Assembly (NCBI GenBank): GCA_002498845.1
Contig: DAJC01000005.1
Coordinates: forward strand, 1 to 40,218
Direction: 5' to 3'
DNA: 40,218 nt
Source of the DNA: Thermoplasmatales archaeon UBA509
GTDB taxonomy: Archaea; Thermoplasmatota; Thermoplasmata; Thermoplasmatales; Thermoplasmataceae
The notes below the pieces were generated by a model. It was not told where the DNA came from and searched no databases. It worked only from the letters and a program-made list of their open reading frames with translations. The position numbers and the translations under genes are program-made. Of the stretch, positions 15,800-23,950 are shown in pieces (positions within the stretch are counted from its first letter, which is position 1; every line of letters begins with the position of its first letter).

Positions 15800-15902
15800 C
15801 CCGGCTTAGCTCAGTTGGTAGAGCGGCGGACTGTAGAGGGAATCCACGGCATGGAAAACCGCCGTAATCCGCAGGTCTCTGGTTCAAATCCGGAAGCCGG
15901 GA
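15800..15902 (+). tRNA. tRNA-Tyr (GTA) with an intron of about 30 nt
   Basis: Acceptor CCCGGCT (15800-15806) pairs with AGCCGGG (15895-15901), discriminator A 15902, no encoded CCA. The D arm is GCTC/GAGC (809-812, 821-824 of the 15 kb block), and the anticodon stem is GCGGA (15826-15830) with TCCGC (15868-15872). The anticodon GTA is at 15833-15835; the T arm is TCTGG-TTCAAAT-CCGGA (15878-15894). The intron is about 15837-15866, at the canonical 37/38 position; it can form an ACGGC/GCCGT hairpin (15845-15849 with 15861-15865). I could not settle the bulge-helix-bulge by hand, so the boundaries are good to about one base. Spliced length is ~73 nt. Confidence 0.95.
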
Positions 15903-16018
15903 TATATATGGTTTGGCGTGTTTACCATTCTACGCCAAAGCGATTTGTATTGATTTATTAAAAATAATCTTCTTTTCTGTCTTTGATAAGTCTATACTCT
16001 TATGTCTGGCGTCATAAA

Positions 16019-16342
16019 TTACTGATGCTTTTCAAGCGCCACAAGATAACTACCCCCAGTTCCCATGGCCAGCTTCACATTTTCCTGGAGCAAGTTCAGG
16101 CAGTCAATGGCGTCGCGTGTGTTATACCCGCCTAGATTGGAAATTCCAGCCAGAGCATTAAAGATCTCACGGTCAAGGGAGTTTAGAACCATCTTTCTTC
16201 TCTTCAGGAACATCCTTATGGAATTCAGGGATTGCAGCAGGTCAACGTCATCCATTGATGGGTTTTTTACCTTGTACTCCAGTATTACCTGATTTAGTGT
16301 GTTAAAAATGGGAGTAAATCTATCTCTGGAGTTGTTTATCAT
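16019..16342 (-). CDS. Hypothetical helical protein, 107 aa
   Basis: No family recognised. The protein is almost wholly helical (FNTLNQVILEYKVKNPSMDD, then LQSLNSIRMFLKRRKMVLNS, DCLNLLQENVKLAM), with a Gly-rich turn near the end (GTGGSYLVALEKHQ). Soluble and slightly basic. The start is ATG 16342. It lies 43 nt after the unclear ORF at 16386-16688 on the same strand. Confidence 0.55.
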   Translation of the reverse strand: MINNSRDRFTPIFNTLNQVILEYKVKNPSMDDVDLLQSLNSIRMFLKRRKMVLNSLDREIFNALAGISNLGGYNTRDAIDCLNLLQENVKLAMGTGGSYLVALEKHQ

Positions 16343-16385
16343 CTCAGCTCCATGTTCTATATTTTTTGGATTTATAAACTCTGAT

Positions 16386-16688
16386 TTACCTTAGATACAC
16401 TTTTTTGAAAATGAGATGACATTGACTAGCGAAACCACATTTTGCGGCATTTCCATGCACATCTGTGTCACCTGATGGAGGCGTGAACGCATTCCCTGTT
16501 GGCACCCGGTCATCCTTCATGTCTATTAGCAGTGTGTAAAGAAGAATTCCGTCAAATGACTCACTAAAAATCTGTACTGGAATTTCCATTACTGGTATTA
16601 TGCCTGCGTTGCACATTAAGAGTTGACAGTTAGAATTCCAGGAGTCTGACGCTGACGCTTTTCGTTTCGTGAATGAGTCAGCACTCAA
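16386..16688 (-). CDS. Doubtful ORF, 100 aa, overlapping the stop of the zinc-finger membrane protein gene
   Basis: The only upstream start is TTG 16688, which overlaps the preceding stop as TTGA. The middle part (VMEIPVQIFSESFDGILLYT, LLIDMKDDRVPTGNAF) looks protein-like; the ends (Ser/Cys-rich) do not. Three Cys but no clear motif. The coupling geometry favours a gene, the composition is equivocal. It could be a decayed gene or a chance frame. Confidence 0.35.
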   Translation of the reverse strand: MSADSFTKRKASASDSWNSNCQLLMCNAGIIPVMEIPVQIFSESFDGILLYTLLIDMKDDRVPTGNAFTPPSGDTDVHGNAAKCGFASQCHLIFKKVYLR

Positions 16689-17032
16689 GCAGAGTAAACG
16701 TAAGAAAATAGAACATAAAGTACGATAAATGTTATGGCAACTGAATGCCCAGCAATAAGTATTATTATGGCAGCCGTCACAGAAATATCCCCTTGAATGA
16801 AGTAGTAGAAAAACACGGCATAATATATTCCCAGGCCAAGCAGTGTGTAAATGAGCATTTTCTTGATGTCTCTCTTGCTTCTGGAAAGAGGTGGGAGCGG
16901 GTCTGAAGTCTTATAGGTGCCCAATCCGAAGCAAATGGGGCAAACATCCTGTTTGCCGGAGTTATCCGTGATGTAACCTGTTCCATTGCACCTTTCACAT
17001 ATGAGCTCACGCTCCATGCTTATCCATGCCAT
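16685..17032 (-). CDS. DnaJ-type zinc-finger membrane protein, 115 aa
   Basis: The N-terminal domain holds two CxxCxGxG-like repeats (CERCNGTGYI and CPICFGLGTY, residues ~11-40), the zinc-binding pattern of DnaJ cysteine-rich domains. A short Ser/Arg linker and two membrane segments follow (MLIYTLLGLGIYYAVFFYYF and AAIIILIAGHSVAITFIVLY). No J domain is present, so this is not DnaJ itself. Possibly a membrane-tethered zinc-ribbon adaptor. ATG 17032; alternative internal starts at MERELICERC. Confidence 0.7.
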   Translation of the reverse strand: MAWISMERELICERCNGTGYITDNSGKQDVCPICFGLGTYKTSDPLPPLSRSKRDIKKMLIYTLLGLGIYYAVFFYYFIQGDISVTAAIIILIAGHSVAITFIVLYVLFSYVYSA

Positions 17033-17115
17033 TATCCTATTTCTAATCTATTTTGCAACCGGAATGACAGTTGGGTCAACGGAACGAAAATTATTACAAA
17101 CCATGCTTAAGAAAA

Positions 17116-17880
17116 TCAGGCCTTCACTGAAATTCCGGAAAGCTTCAGCGCGAAGGAAAGAAATGCAGTATGCCCGATTACATCATTATCTGGCCTCGTT
17201 GCATTGTTTCTGACAAGTATTTTCCTGCTGAGAATTTCAAAGGAATCCAGAAAGTGGAAGCCGGATGAATCCAGTGCATTAACTGTCTTCTCAGTCTGGT
17301 TGAAAGTAGGGCAGTAGAAACAGAGTACGGCCCCAGTTTTCAGTAATGCAGAAACATTTCTTAAGGCCACCCAAGGTTCTGGTACATCAAGTATACAGGA
17401 GTCGAACTTCTCATCAGCCCGATACTCTGAGATATCACCCTCAACTGTTGTCCATCTTCTTATTATGGCGTCCCGCAGGAGGCGTGCTACATTTTCCCTG
17501 GCCAGTTTAATGTATGACGGGTTGATCTCAACGGATGTCAGTGAGCCTGTTTCACCAATAGCTCTCAGTATCTGGTAGGAAAGCGATCCGCTTCCTATGC
17601 CTGATTCAAGCACATTTGAACCTGGACCTATTGATGAATATGACAGAATTACTCCCGCATCCCAGGGCTGGATAATCTGTGCGATCCTTTTTGTTGCAGA
17701 CGAAAAATCATAAGGGCCAGGATTTTTAACCACAAATCTTTCTCCACTGACTGATATTGAATCACCGGGAAGCACTTCCAGACCGGGATCTAAATGATGA
17801 TCCTTTCCTTTTACTGTTGCCGTTCTCTTCTCTGTGTCCAGTGTACCGGATGTGGTCCGGGAATAAAGAATATATATCAA
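17116..17880 (-). CDS. trmI: tRNA (adenine-N1)-methyltransferase, TrmI family
   Basis: 254 residues. N-terminal beta domain, residues 1-55; then the linker GPYDFSSATKRIAQIIQPWDAGVIL; then the Rossmann methyltransferase with VLESGIGSGSLSYQIL (90-104), TSVEINPSY (~115-123) and the family motif DVPEPW (165-170). This fits archaeal TrmI, which makes m1A57/58 in the T loop using SAM, usually as a tetramer. The start is TTG 17880, the only one after the in-frame TAA, preceded by AAGGTGA as ribosome site. Confidence 0.88.
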   Translation of the reverse strand: MIYILYSRTTSGTLDTEKRTATVKGKDHHLDPGLEVLPGDSISVSGERFVVKNPGPYDFSSATKRIAQIIQPWDAGVILSYSSIGPGSNVLESGIGSGSLSYQILRAIGETGSLTSVEINPSYIKLARENVARLLRDAIIRRWTTVEGDISEYRADEKFDSCILDVPEPWVALRNVSALLKTGAVLCFYCPTFNQTEKTVNALDSSGFHFLDSFEILSRKILVRNNATRPDNDVIGHTAFLSFALKLSGISVKA

Positions 17881-18004
17881 CTCTTCACCTTAGATAAGGG
17901 AATGGCGCGTTCCATCTTATTGTTAACCATGAAAGAAAATGGGCAAGCTACTTCCTCGCTACATGGCTGGCCAAGCTTCCAAAAGACAATTCTGGAAATT
18001 TATG

Positions 18005-18097
18005 CTATAATTGTCCAGCATCATAGGCTTTGAAAATGTCGTGCAGGCAACCGACTATGTTTTTCATTCTGAAATATTTTATCCCATCATAGTACAT
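18005..18097 (-). CDS. Candidate small ORF, 30 aa, directly behind glycerate kinase
   Basis: The glycerate kinase stop TGA (18101-18099) is followed by one base and ATG 18097; the same TGA-N-ATG spacing is used at clear gene junctions elsewhere in this window (29199, 36483). The frame reads MYYDGIKYFRMKNIVGCLHD and ends KAYDAGQL, then TAG. The frame is also open upstream to ATG 18130 inside the kinase gene. No strong ribosome site. Suggestive but short. Confidence 0.3.
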   Translation of the reverse strand: MYYDGIKYFRMKNIVGCLHDIFKAYDAGQL

Positions 18098-18098
18098 T

Positions 18099-19421
18099 TC
18101 AATTACCGTTGGAAGCACTGTTTCCTGCATAATAGCATATGAATATATCAGACACATTATTGCCGGTAAAACCAGATATCACTGCAGACCTGTATTTATC
18201 CAGCAGGGTAAAGGTATCATTCTTATCCAGGGATGCCTCCACTTCCTTTTCTGTGACCCTATTCCTGAAGACACTGTCAGTGATGCCGCCCATGGCAGGG
18301 CTCACTCCGTCGATTCCATCAGTACCAAGGCTTGCAAATGCAAATTCTTCATCCCTGCTGAAGAGGGCACTGACCATCACTGAAAGCTGGCAGTTCCTTC
18401 CGCCTATGCCGTTTCCGTGAACTGTAACTGTAGTCTCTCCGCCGGCCACCAGAAAGAATGGTCTGTGTAGATCGGCATACATTGTTCTTGCTGTTTCCAC
18501 GAAAAAATGGCTGACCTTATGAACATCGCCAGTGACTGGCTCGTACAGTACCCTTACCACACTTCCATCTTCCCTCAGGATATTCGCTATTGAATCCACG
18601 AAATCTGAGTTCTTGAGTATGATCCTGTTCTGTACCTTTCTGAAAATCCCATCGTAACTTTCGGGAAGGTTCAGGTCCAGCTTATCTTTCACTCGGGCCA
18701 GATCAGGACAGAGAGCTGAAAACCTTTCAAGGTTCTCCCGGAGCAAATTTTCTGGCATATCTGGAGGAACCAGTGGTCCGGATGCGATTACAGAGATATC
18801 GTCTCCGGGTACATCCGAGATGATCAGCGCCGTGACTCTTGCAGGATAAAGGAATCTCGCCAGCTTTCCTCCCTTCACCTGCGACATCGTATATCGTATT
18901 CCATTCAATTCCTGGATGCTTCCACCAGAGTTCATGACGCATTTTGATACTGAAGCGAAATCCTGCACACTTATGTCCTCAACCGGAAGCTCGAAAAGGG
19001 CTGATCCACCACCTGATATGAGCACTATGGCAACCGACGCCTCATTCAGTTCTTTCATATTGCTGAGGACCTTTCTGGTTGATTCAATGCTGGAGGAATC
19101 CAGAATTGGATGGCTACCCCGGAGTACCTGAACCTCCCTGGGAAGATCAGGCTGTTCCATTCCTTTTGGAATGATTATGCCGGCATAAACCGGCTTACGC
19201 AGGACTTCCAAGGCTCCGGCCATCATTTTTGCTGATGCCTTACCAAAGCCAATTATTCTAACGTCCTCAGGGATATCACCTTCTGAGAAGAAACTCAGGA
19301 AATCCCTTACAATCCTTGAAGGGTCAAGTCGGCCCATTGTTTCTTCCACTGCATCAAGTATTTTCTTTCCTGGCTCTGTCACCGCCAGAGATGACATGTT
19401 CCTGATGATTTTTTCATTCAT
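18099..19421 (-). CDS. Glycerate 2-kinase (MOFRL family)
   Basis: About 440 residues. The N-terminal domain contains IIGFGKASAKMMAGALEV and the glycine-rich VLISGGGSALFELP; YTMSQVKGGKLAR and SDVPGDDISVIASGP follow; the C-terminal MOFRL part has LVAGGETTVTVHGNGIGGRNCQL and ASLGTDGIDGVSPAMGG. It phosphorylates D-glycerate to 2-phosphoglycerate, the last specific step of the non-phosphorylative Entner-Doudoroff route used by Thermoplasmatales. The frame extends upstream to 19457, but the ATG at 19421 overlapping the rhodanese stop by 8 nt gives the natural start MNEKIIRNMSS. Confidence 0.9.
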   Translation of the reverse strand: MNEKIIRNMSSLAVTEPGKKILDAVEETMGRLDPSRIVRDFLSFFSEGDIPEDVRIIGFGKASAKMMAGALEVLRKPVYAGIIIPKGMEQPDLPREVQVLRGSHPILDSSSIESTRKVLSNMKELNEASVAIVLISGGGSALFELPVEDISVQDFASVSKCVMNSGGSIQELNGIRYTMSQVKGGKLARFLYPARVTALIISDVPGDDISVIASGPLVPPDMPENLLRENLERFSALCPDLARVKDKLDLNLPESYDGIFRKVQNRIILKNSDFVDSIANILREDGSVVRVLYEPVTGDVHKVSHFFVETARTMYADLHRPFFLVAGGETTVTVHGNGIGGRNCQLSVMVSALFSRDEEFAFASLGTDGIDGVSPAMGGITDSVFRNRVTEKEVEASLDKNDTFTLLDKYRSAVISGFTGNNVSDIFICYYAGNSASNGN

Positions 19422-19755
19422 AATCCACATCCAGGCCGGAGAGGTGCCATTGCACAAGTCCTCCCTTCAGGTGCAGTACCTGATTGATCCCGTTGTCCAT
19501 CAGATACCTGCATGCAAAATAGCTTCTGTCTCCTGTGTTGCATACGAATGCGATTCTTCCACGGTTTCTCAGCTTGTCCAGATGTTTTGGGAGTTCACCA
19601 AGCGGAATGTTCATCGATCCTCTAATATGACCAAGATCCCCAATGTATTCATCCATCTCCCTGACATCAACCACAAGGACCTTGCCATTATCTTCCTGAT
19701 CCATTGCCTCAAAGAATTCCCATGGGTTCAGCTCTTCAACTTTTCTGGAGATCAT
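19414..19755 (-). CDS. Single-domain rhodanese-like protein
   Basis: 113 residues, one complete rhodanese domain: NPWEFFEAMDQ, VLVVDVREMDEYIGDLGHI, GSMNIPLGELP, and the active loop VCNTGDRSYFA with the catalytic Cys near residue 72. The loop has the CxxGxRS form typical of sulfur-carrying rhodaneses. A TATA-like CTTAAATT lies ~27 nt before ATG 19755. It overlaps and leads into glycerate 2-kinase; no functional link between the two is obvious. Confidence 0.88.
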   Translation of the reverse strand: MISRKVEELNPWEFFEAMDQEDNGKVLVVDVREMDEYIGDLGHIRGSMNIPLGELPKHLDKLRNRGRIAFVCNTGDRSYFACRYLMDNGINQVLHLKGGLVQWHLSGLDVDYE

Positions 19756-19830
19756 GGAATTTTCCCATGGTTTTTAACAATTTAAGACCTGCGTAGCATC
19801 ATCTGATCCGTACGGGGGAAAGTGAAATTT

Positions 19831-19852
19831 ATTAACTAGCTAATAATTAACT
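19831..19852. promoter_or_regulatory. Imperfect palindrome and repeat upstream of the MFS exporter
   Basis: attaactagctaat (19831-19844) is a palindrome with 12 of 14 matching positions, and attaact recurs at 19846-19852. It overlaps a TATA-like tttatta (19828-19834), ~80 nt before the exporter ATG, consistent with an operator on a promoter giving a leadered message. Confidence 0.4.
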
Positions 19853-19913
19853 GCAAATCGAATCCCACACTTGAGCTTCCAAACAATACAGACGTATATG
19901 GTAGGTATATTAA

Positions 19914-21362
19914 ATGGCATTCACGAGGAGAGCAAAGGAAACCATTGCTTTGATGTCAATAATGGGAATTCTCATTACATATGTAGAAACAATGGTAACG
20001 CCTGCTCTTCCGGTTCTGGTAAAATTTTTTGACACCAACTATGACCAGCTATCATGGATAATAACGGCTTACATCCTTATGGGAACCGTCTCCGCAGCCA
20101 TATTCGGCAGGCTTGCTGACATATATGGAAAGAAAAGGATATTTGTTCTTCTGGCGGGTATCTATACTCTCGCAATCTCATTTGGAGGCTTTGCAACAAC
20201 ACTGCCGCAGTTCATTGCAATAAGGGCTGTCCAGGGTCTTGGTATGGGGATGTTTCCCGTTGCGTATGCCCTTCTTAATGATCAGGTTCCACGCGAGAAT
20301 CTGGCACTTGCGCAGGGCATAGTGAGTTCCACCTTCACTGGGGGCGCAGCAGTAGGACTTGTACTGGGTGCCTATATCACGCAGTATTTCGGCTGGCAGT
20401 GGTCATACCATTCTGCTATACCAGTTGCTTTCGGTCTCTTCATTGCCTCTATTTACATAATCAAAGACTACGCACCTCGCCACAAGGAAACAGTGGACTT
20501 TGGAGGCGTAGCTGCCCTTGCTGGTTCAGTAATCTTGCTGATTCTAGGCCTTTCTGAGGGACAGTACTGGGGATGGGATTCCCCATCAACCATCGGAGTA
20601 TTTGCTGTATCGATCCTGGCATTCGTGGCGTTCATCTATGTGGAGCGGAATGTTTCAATGCCCTTCGTGAGCCTGAAGCTCCTCAGGATAAGAAATGTTT
20701 TTCTTGCCAACATGGCCGGAATGTTTGCAATGGCTGGAATGTTCTTCCTCTTCTATACAGTTCCCACAATGCTGCAGGACCCTGAACCTGCAGGTTTCGG
20801 GGTTTCAATCATAACTTCCGGGCTGACTCTCCTGCCTGCTGCACTTGCTTCAATGGTATTTGCACCTCTTTCTGCCAGGATAACAACAAACCGTGGCCCG
20901 AAAGTTGCAATACTCATTGGTTCAGTAATACTTTTCCTGTCGTATCTTGCACTTCTCTTCAACCGCCAGACAACACTATCCATACTTGAAGACGCAACAG
21001 TACTGGGAATCAGCCTTTCCTTCATTTTCGTTGGGGTCATAAACATCCTGCTTGTGTCCACTCCACCCGGGGAAGCTGGAGTATCCACAGGAATGAACAC
21101 GGTTTTCAGGAACATAGGGACCTCCATTGCTCCCGCAATTGGCGGTGTTCTTGAGACCACTTACACGCTTCCTGTTCTCGTGGGAATATTGAACGTGAAG
21201 ATTGCAGGTCTTCCATTCATGCCTGTATATGAAAACTTCCCCTATTCCCTCTCCTTCGAGTACATATATCTGGTAGGCATGGTCTTCCTCGTCCTAACCG
21301 TGATTTTTGCACTCTACATGAAAAACGTGACATTTGGAAAAAATGGTGAGATAAATGACTAA
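19914..21362 (+). CDS. MFS exporter, DHA2-like (14 predicted membrane segments)
   Basis: 482 residues. It starts with ETIALMSIMGILITYVETMV, a first segment with an acidic residue as in drug exporters. Motif A-like GRLADIYGKKRIFV follows segment 2, and motif C-like regions (GLGMGMFPVAYALL, GGAAVGLVLGAYITQYFGW) follow. Length and segment count fit the DHA2/EmrB group of proton-driven multidrug exporters. GGTAGG about 8 nt before the ATG acts as ribosome site. The gene overlaps the downstream surface-protein gene by 8 nt, so the two are made together. Confidence 0.88.
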   Translation: MAFTRRAKETIALMSIMGILITYVETMVTPALPVLVKFFDTNYDQLSWIITAYILMGTVSAAIFGRLADIYGKKRIFVLLAGIYTLAISFGGFATTLPQFIAIRAVQGLGMGMFPVAYALLNDQVPRENLALAQGIVSSTFTGGAAVGLVLGAYITQYFGWQWSYHSAIPVAFGLFIASIYIIKDYAPRHKETVDFGGVAALAGSVILLILGLSEGQYWGWDSPSTIGVFAVSILAFVAFIYVERNVSMPFVSLKLLRIRNVFLANMAGMFAMAGMFFLFYTVPTMLQDPEPAGFGVSIITSGLTLLPAALASMVFAPLSARITTNRGPKVAILIGSVILFLSYLALLFNRQTTLSILEDATVLGISLSFIFVGVINILLVSTPPGEAGVSTGMNTVFRNIGTSIAPAIGGVLETTYTLPVLVGILNVKIAGLPFMPVYENFPYSLSFEYIYLVGMVFLVLTVIFALYMKNVTFGKNGEIND

Positions 21363-22713
21363 ACAAAAAGCTCTGTTATTGACTGGCGTGATATTTTTAC
21401 TGATGGCATCTGTTGTGGCAGTTGCTCCCGCATCCAACGCAGCTACCCCACCAGCTCCGGTGATCAAGGTCATATCGGCCACATGGTACGGCCCAAACTC
21501 ATCGGCACAGGTTTCTCCAAACTCCAGCTATGTGCCCATATTTGTGACCATTGAGGATACTTACTTCACTGCAAACTGGCAGAATCTAAGCATTAATCTG
21601 GGATCGTCCGGTTTCTTCAGTTACAGTTATGTCCATGGACCCAACACCACTGTGGTTGATTACCAGAACCTCACATTTCCTTCTCCCACTTCCAGCCCTG
21701 CTACGGTTAAAATTGTTCTGGAGCAGCTTGTAAATATAAGTTCCAGCACGACCAACGGCATATACCAGATGAGTGTCAGGGATGTCAGCAACGTTTCCAC
21801 AACAACTGAAAGTGTTCCGTTCCAGATTGGAGTTCTGGCCACACCAAGCATAGGGCTGGTGAACTATTTCATGGATCCGCCAGTGGTATACCAGAATGAG
21901 AAATACATATCGCTGGATCTGATCTTTGCAAACACTGGCCTTGGCCCATACCAGAATTTCAATGTTTCCCTGCAATCAACAGGCTTCAGCATCCTGACTT
22001 CAGAATACCATATTCCGTACTTTGCATCCGGTTCCACTGAGAACCTTACCTTCCTTGTGGACGCTCTGAATGTTACAGGCGCCCAGACCATCACTGTTTC
22101 ATATGGGCACATGACAAGCGCCATCAGCACCTACGTTCACAGCTATGGAACCCTGGGGATTACATCAACCATAGGAACAATGCAACCTGGCAGCAGCAAG
22201 AACCTTGAGGAGTTCAACCTGACCAATACTGGCAATGTTACAATGTATGATCTTGAAATACACCTTGTTTCCCCAAGTGTGATTTCCATACATGTATCCA
22301 GTTCAAATCCGCTGTCCGCGCTTACAGCAGATAACGTAACCATCGGAAAACTTCTCCCCGGCCAGGAGATGACCATAACATTCCTGGTAGACGTGAGTTC
22401 GTCAGCAAAGCTTGAGACCTATCCGGCCCAGCTCATAGTGACATGGTATACCAACAGCTCACCTCAACCTACTTTACAGGTATACAACTTCAACGAGAAG
22501 GTAACGCCCACAGTAACTCAGCAGCTTCAGAGTTCCCTGACTTTCACTCCTTTGAACATAGCAATACTTGTGATCATTGTGGTCCTGGTTGCAGCACTGG
22601 TAGTGGTAGCCGCCAGGGGAAGGAAAATAAAGAAGCAGGTTGAGAAAACATCCCGTGCAAACACTCCTTCACTGGAGCACAAGGATATCCCTTCGGAGAA
22701 GAAAAAAGAATGA
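21355..22713 (+). CDS. Surface-anchored COG1361-like protein coupled to the MFS exporter
   Basis: 452 residues. Signal peptide at 1-30 (LLLTGVIFLLMASVVAVAPA), a large extracytoplasmic region of Ig-like beta repeats rich in N-x-S/T, with 'NTGLGPYQNFNVSLQSTGFS' and 'LTNTGNVTMYDLEIHLVSPS' resembling COG1361/CARDB-type modules, then a C-terminal membrane segment (~402-425, ILVIIVVLVAALVVVAARGR) and a basic cytoplasmic tail. Its topology means the beta domains face outside, anchored beside the exporter. The 8-nt overlap with the exporter gene implies a working partnership, possibly an adaptor or substrate capture role (inference). Confidence 0.8.
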   Translation: MTKQKALLLTGVIFLLMASVVAVAPASNAATPPAPVIKVISATWYGPNSSAQVSPNSSYVPIFVTIEDTYFTANWQNLSINLGSSGFFSYSYVHGPNTTVVDYQNLTFPSPTSSPATVKIVLEQLVNISSSTTNGIYQMSVRDVSNVSTTTESVPFQIGVLATPSIGLVNYFMDPPVVYQNEKYISLDLIFANTGLGPYQNFNVSLQSTGFSILTSEYHIPYFASGSTENLTFLVDALNVTGAQTITVSYGHMTSAISTYVHSYGTLGITSTIGTMQPGSSKNLEEFNLTNTGNVTMYDLEIHLVSPSVISIHVSSSNPLSALTADNVTIGKLLPGQEMTITFLVDVSSSAKLETYPAQLIVTWYTNSSPQPTLQVYNFNEKVTPTVTQQLQSSLTFTPLNIAILVIIVVLVAALVVVAARGRKIKKQVEKTSRANTPSLEHKDIPSEKKKE

Positions 22714-22727
22714 TCGGGGAACTACAT

Positions 22728-22835
22728 TCATAATTTATTCCACATTCTATATTCTGATTCATTTGGAAGCACTTTAAGTTGATTTGCCAGGGTGCATTCA
22801 TCCATTGTTCCGGCAAATGAAAGGGCACATCTCAT
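22728..22835 (-). CDS. Candidate small ORF, 35 aa
   Basis: ATG 22835 to TGA 22728, beginning MRCALSFAGTMDECTLANQL and ending YRMWNKL. A weak TATA-like AAATAATTTT lies ~23 nt upstream. It would be divergent from the SIS gene and convergent with the surface-protein gene. Nothing else supports it. Confidence 0.2.
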   Translation of the reverse strand: MRCALSFAGTMDECTLANQLKVLPNESEYRMWNKL

Positions 22836-22870
22836 CCTGCAGTTAAAATTTCAGAAAATTATTTGCAAAG

Positions 22871-22878
22871 CGTTATAT
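22871..22878 (+). promoter_or_regulatory. TATA box of the SIS-domain gene
   Basis: cgttatat lies 24-27 nt before ATG 22899. It is inside the upstream extension of the open frame, showing that the extension is not translated. Confidence 0.6.
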
Positions 22879-22898
22879 CATATGCCATTTTCTCAACA

Positions 22899-23936
22899 AT
22901 GACTGATGATTTACCTGAATTGAGAAAAGGACACCCATATGTGATGTATGATATGTTGAAATCAAGCTCTCATGGCATCAGGAAGACCATTGACATAATG
23001 GAGAGGCTTGATTACAGCTTTCTTGGAAAGAACCTGTTTGTGACCGGAAATGGCACTGCCTATCATGCTGCCGCAATAGGGTCAGGAATTCTTACTGAAC
23101 ATGGAAGGCAATGGTTTCCTGTACAGGCTTTTGAACTGGAGAAATACTGGAAGCCCATGGATCTGGTGATGGCGTATTCCCACACGGGCAAGACAAAATC
23201 AACTGTGGATGCAGTAAGGCATGCAAAGAGCACAGCCAGGACTGCGGGAGTAACCCATTACAGGGACTCCCCCCTTTATCTTGAGGCGGATGTTCCCATT
23301 GTTATAGGCGATTCGCCAGACATGTCTCTGTGCAACACCAAGGCTTTCTTTGATAACGCTTTCGCTGCCCTTGAGGTGGCAATTCACTTTGGTTCACTTG
23401 ACTTTGACATCTGGGGACTGGCCGGCACTGTAGAGAGAGAGCTGAACCGTCTGGAAAAGCAGGCACAGGAAATATCCGGCAACTTTTCAAGCATAAGGGA
23501 TATTTTTGTACTTGGTGCAGGCCCGAACTATCTTGTTGCAAGAGAAGGGGCCCAGAAGTTGAAGGAATCGACCCATCTTCACGCGGAAGGCATAGAGCTG
23601 GAGGAGTTCAACCATGGATGCACGGCAGTTCTGGACGAAAATTCCCTTGTGGTAATCGTTGATTCACCCGAAGTGAGGGAGAGAACCGCGGAAATAGTCC
23701 ATGCATGCAGGTATACTTCCACGAAGACCCTTGTAGTTAATGGCGATGGTGATTACCGGATTGATTTCGAGAAGACTGGAGATATCTATGCGGACGCCAT
23801 AACTGCAATGGTTCCGCTTTACTACATGGCATATTTCATGGCTCTGATAAAGGGAGTTAATCCGGATTACCTGCGGTTCGAGGACAGGAGATACCTGGAT
23901 TTTGATAACACAATATTTCCGCCCGGCGCTCACTGA
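22899..23936 (+). CDS. Double SIS-domain sugar isomerase (GlmS isomerase-like, no glutaminase domain)
   Basis: About 345 residues with two SIS domains. The first (~35-175) has LFVTGNGTAYHAAAIGSGIL, LVMAYSHTGKTKSTVDAVRH; the second (~190-330) has DIFVLGAGPNYLVAREGAQKLKEST and the conserved GIELEEFNHG, equivalent to the GlmS 'E.. H(G)' active region. The N-terminal glutamine amidotransferase domain of GlmS is absent, as in archaeal SIS isomerases or deaminases. Substrate probably an amino- or keto-hexose phosphate. The frame opens at 22863, but the TATA box falls in that stretch, so the leaderless start is ATG 22899 (MTDDLPELRKG). Confidence 0.85.
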   Translation: MTDDLPELRKGHPYVMYDMLKSSSHGIRKTIDIMERLDYSFLGKNLFVTGNGTAYHAAAIGSGILTEHGRQWFPVQAFELEKYWKPMDLVMAYSHTGKTKSTVDAVRHAKSTARTAGVTHYRDSPLYLEADVPIVIGDSPDMSLCNTKAFFDNAFAALEVAIHFGSLDFDIWGLAGTVERELNRLEKQAQEISGNFSSIRDIFVLGAGPNYLVAREGAQKLKESTHLHAEGIELEEFNHGCTAVLDENSLVVIVDSPEVRERTAEIVHACRYTSTKTLVVNGDGDYRIDFEKTGDIYADAITAMVPLYYMAYFMALIKGVNPDYLRFEDRRYLDFDNTIFPPGAH

Positions 23937-23950
23937 TCGTTTTCATTGTC

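Noticed and set aside
15779..15961. Plus-strand 60-codon frame
   Set aside because: It runs through the whole tRNA-Tyr gene and its promoter.
22863..22898. N-terminal extension of the SIS protein
   Set aside because: It contains the TATA box; similar extensions at 26475-26597, 37669-37707 and 5638-5655 were rejected for the same reason.
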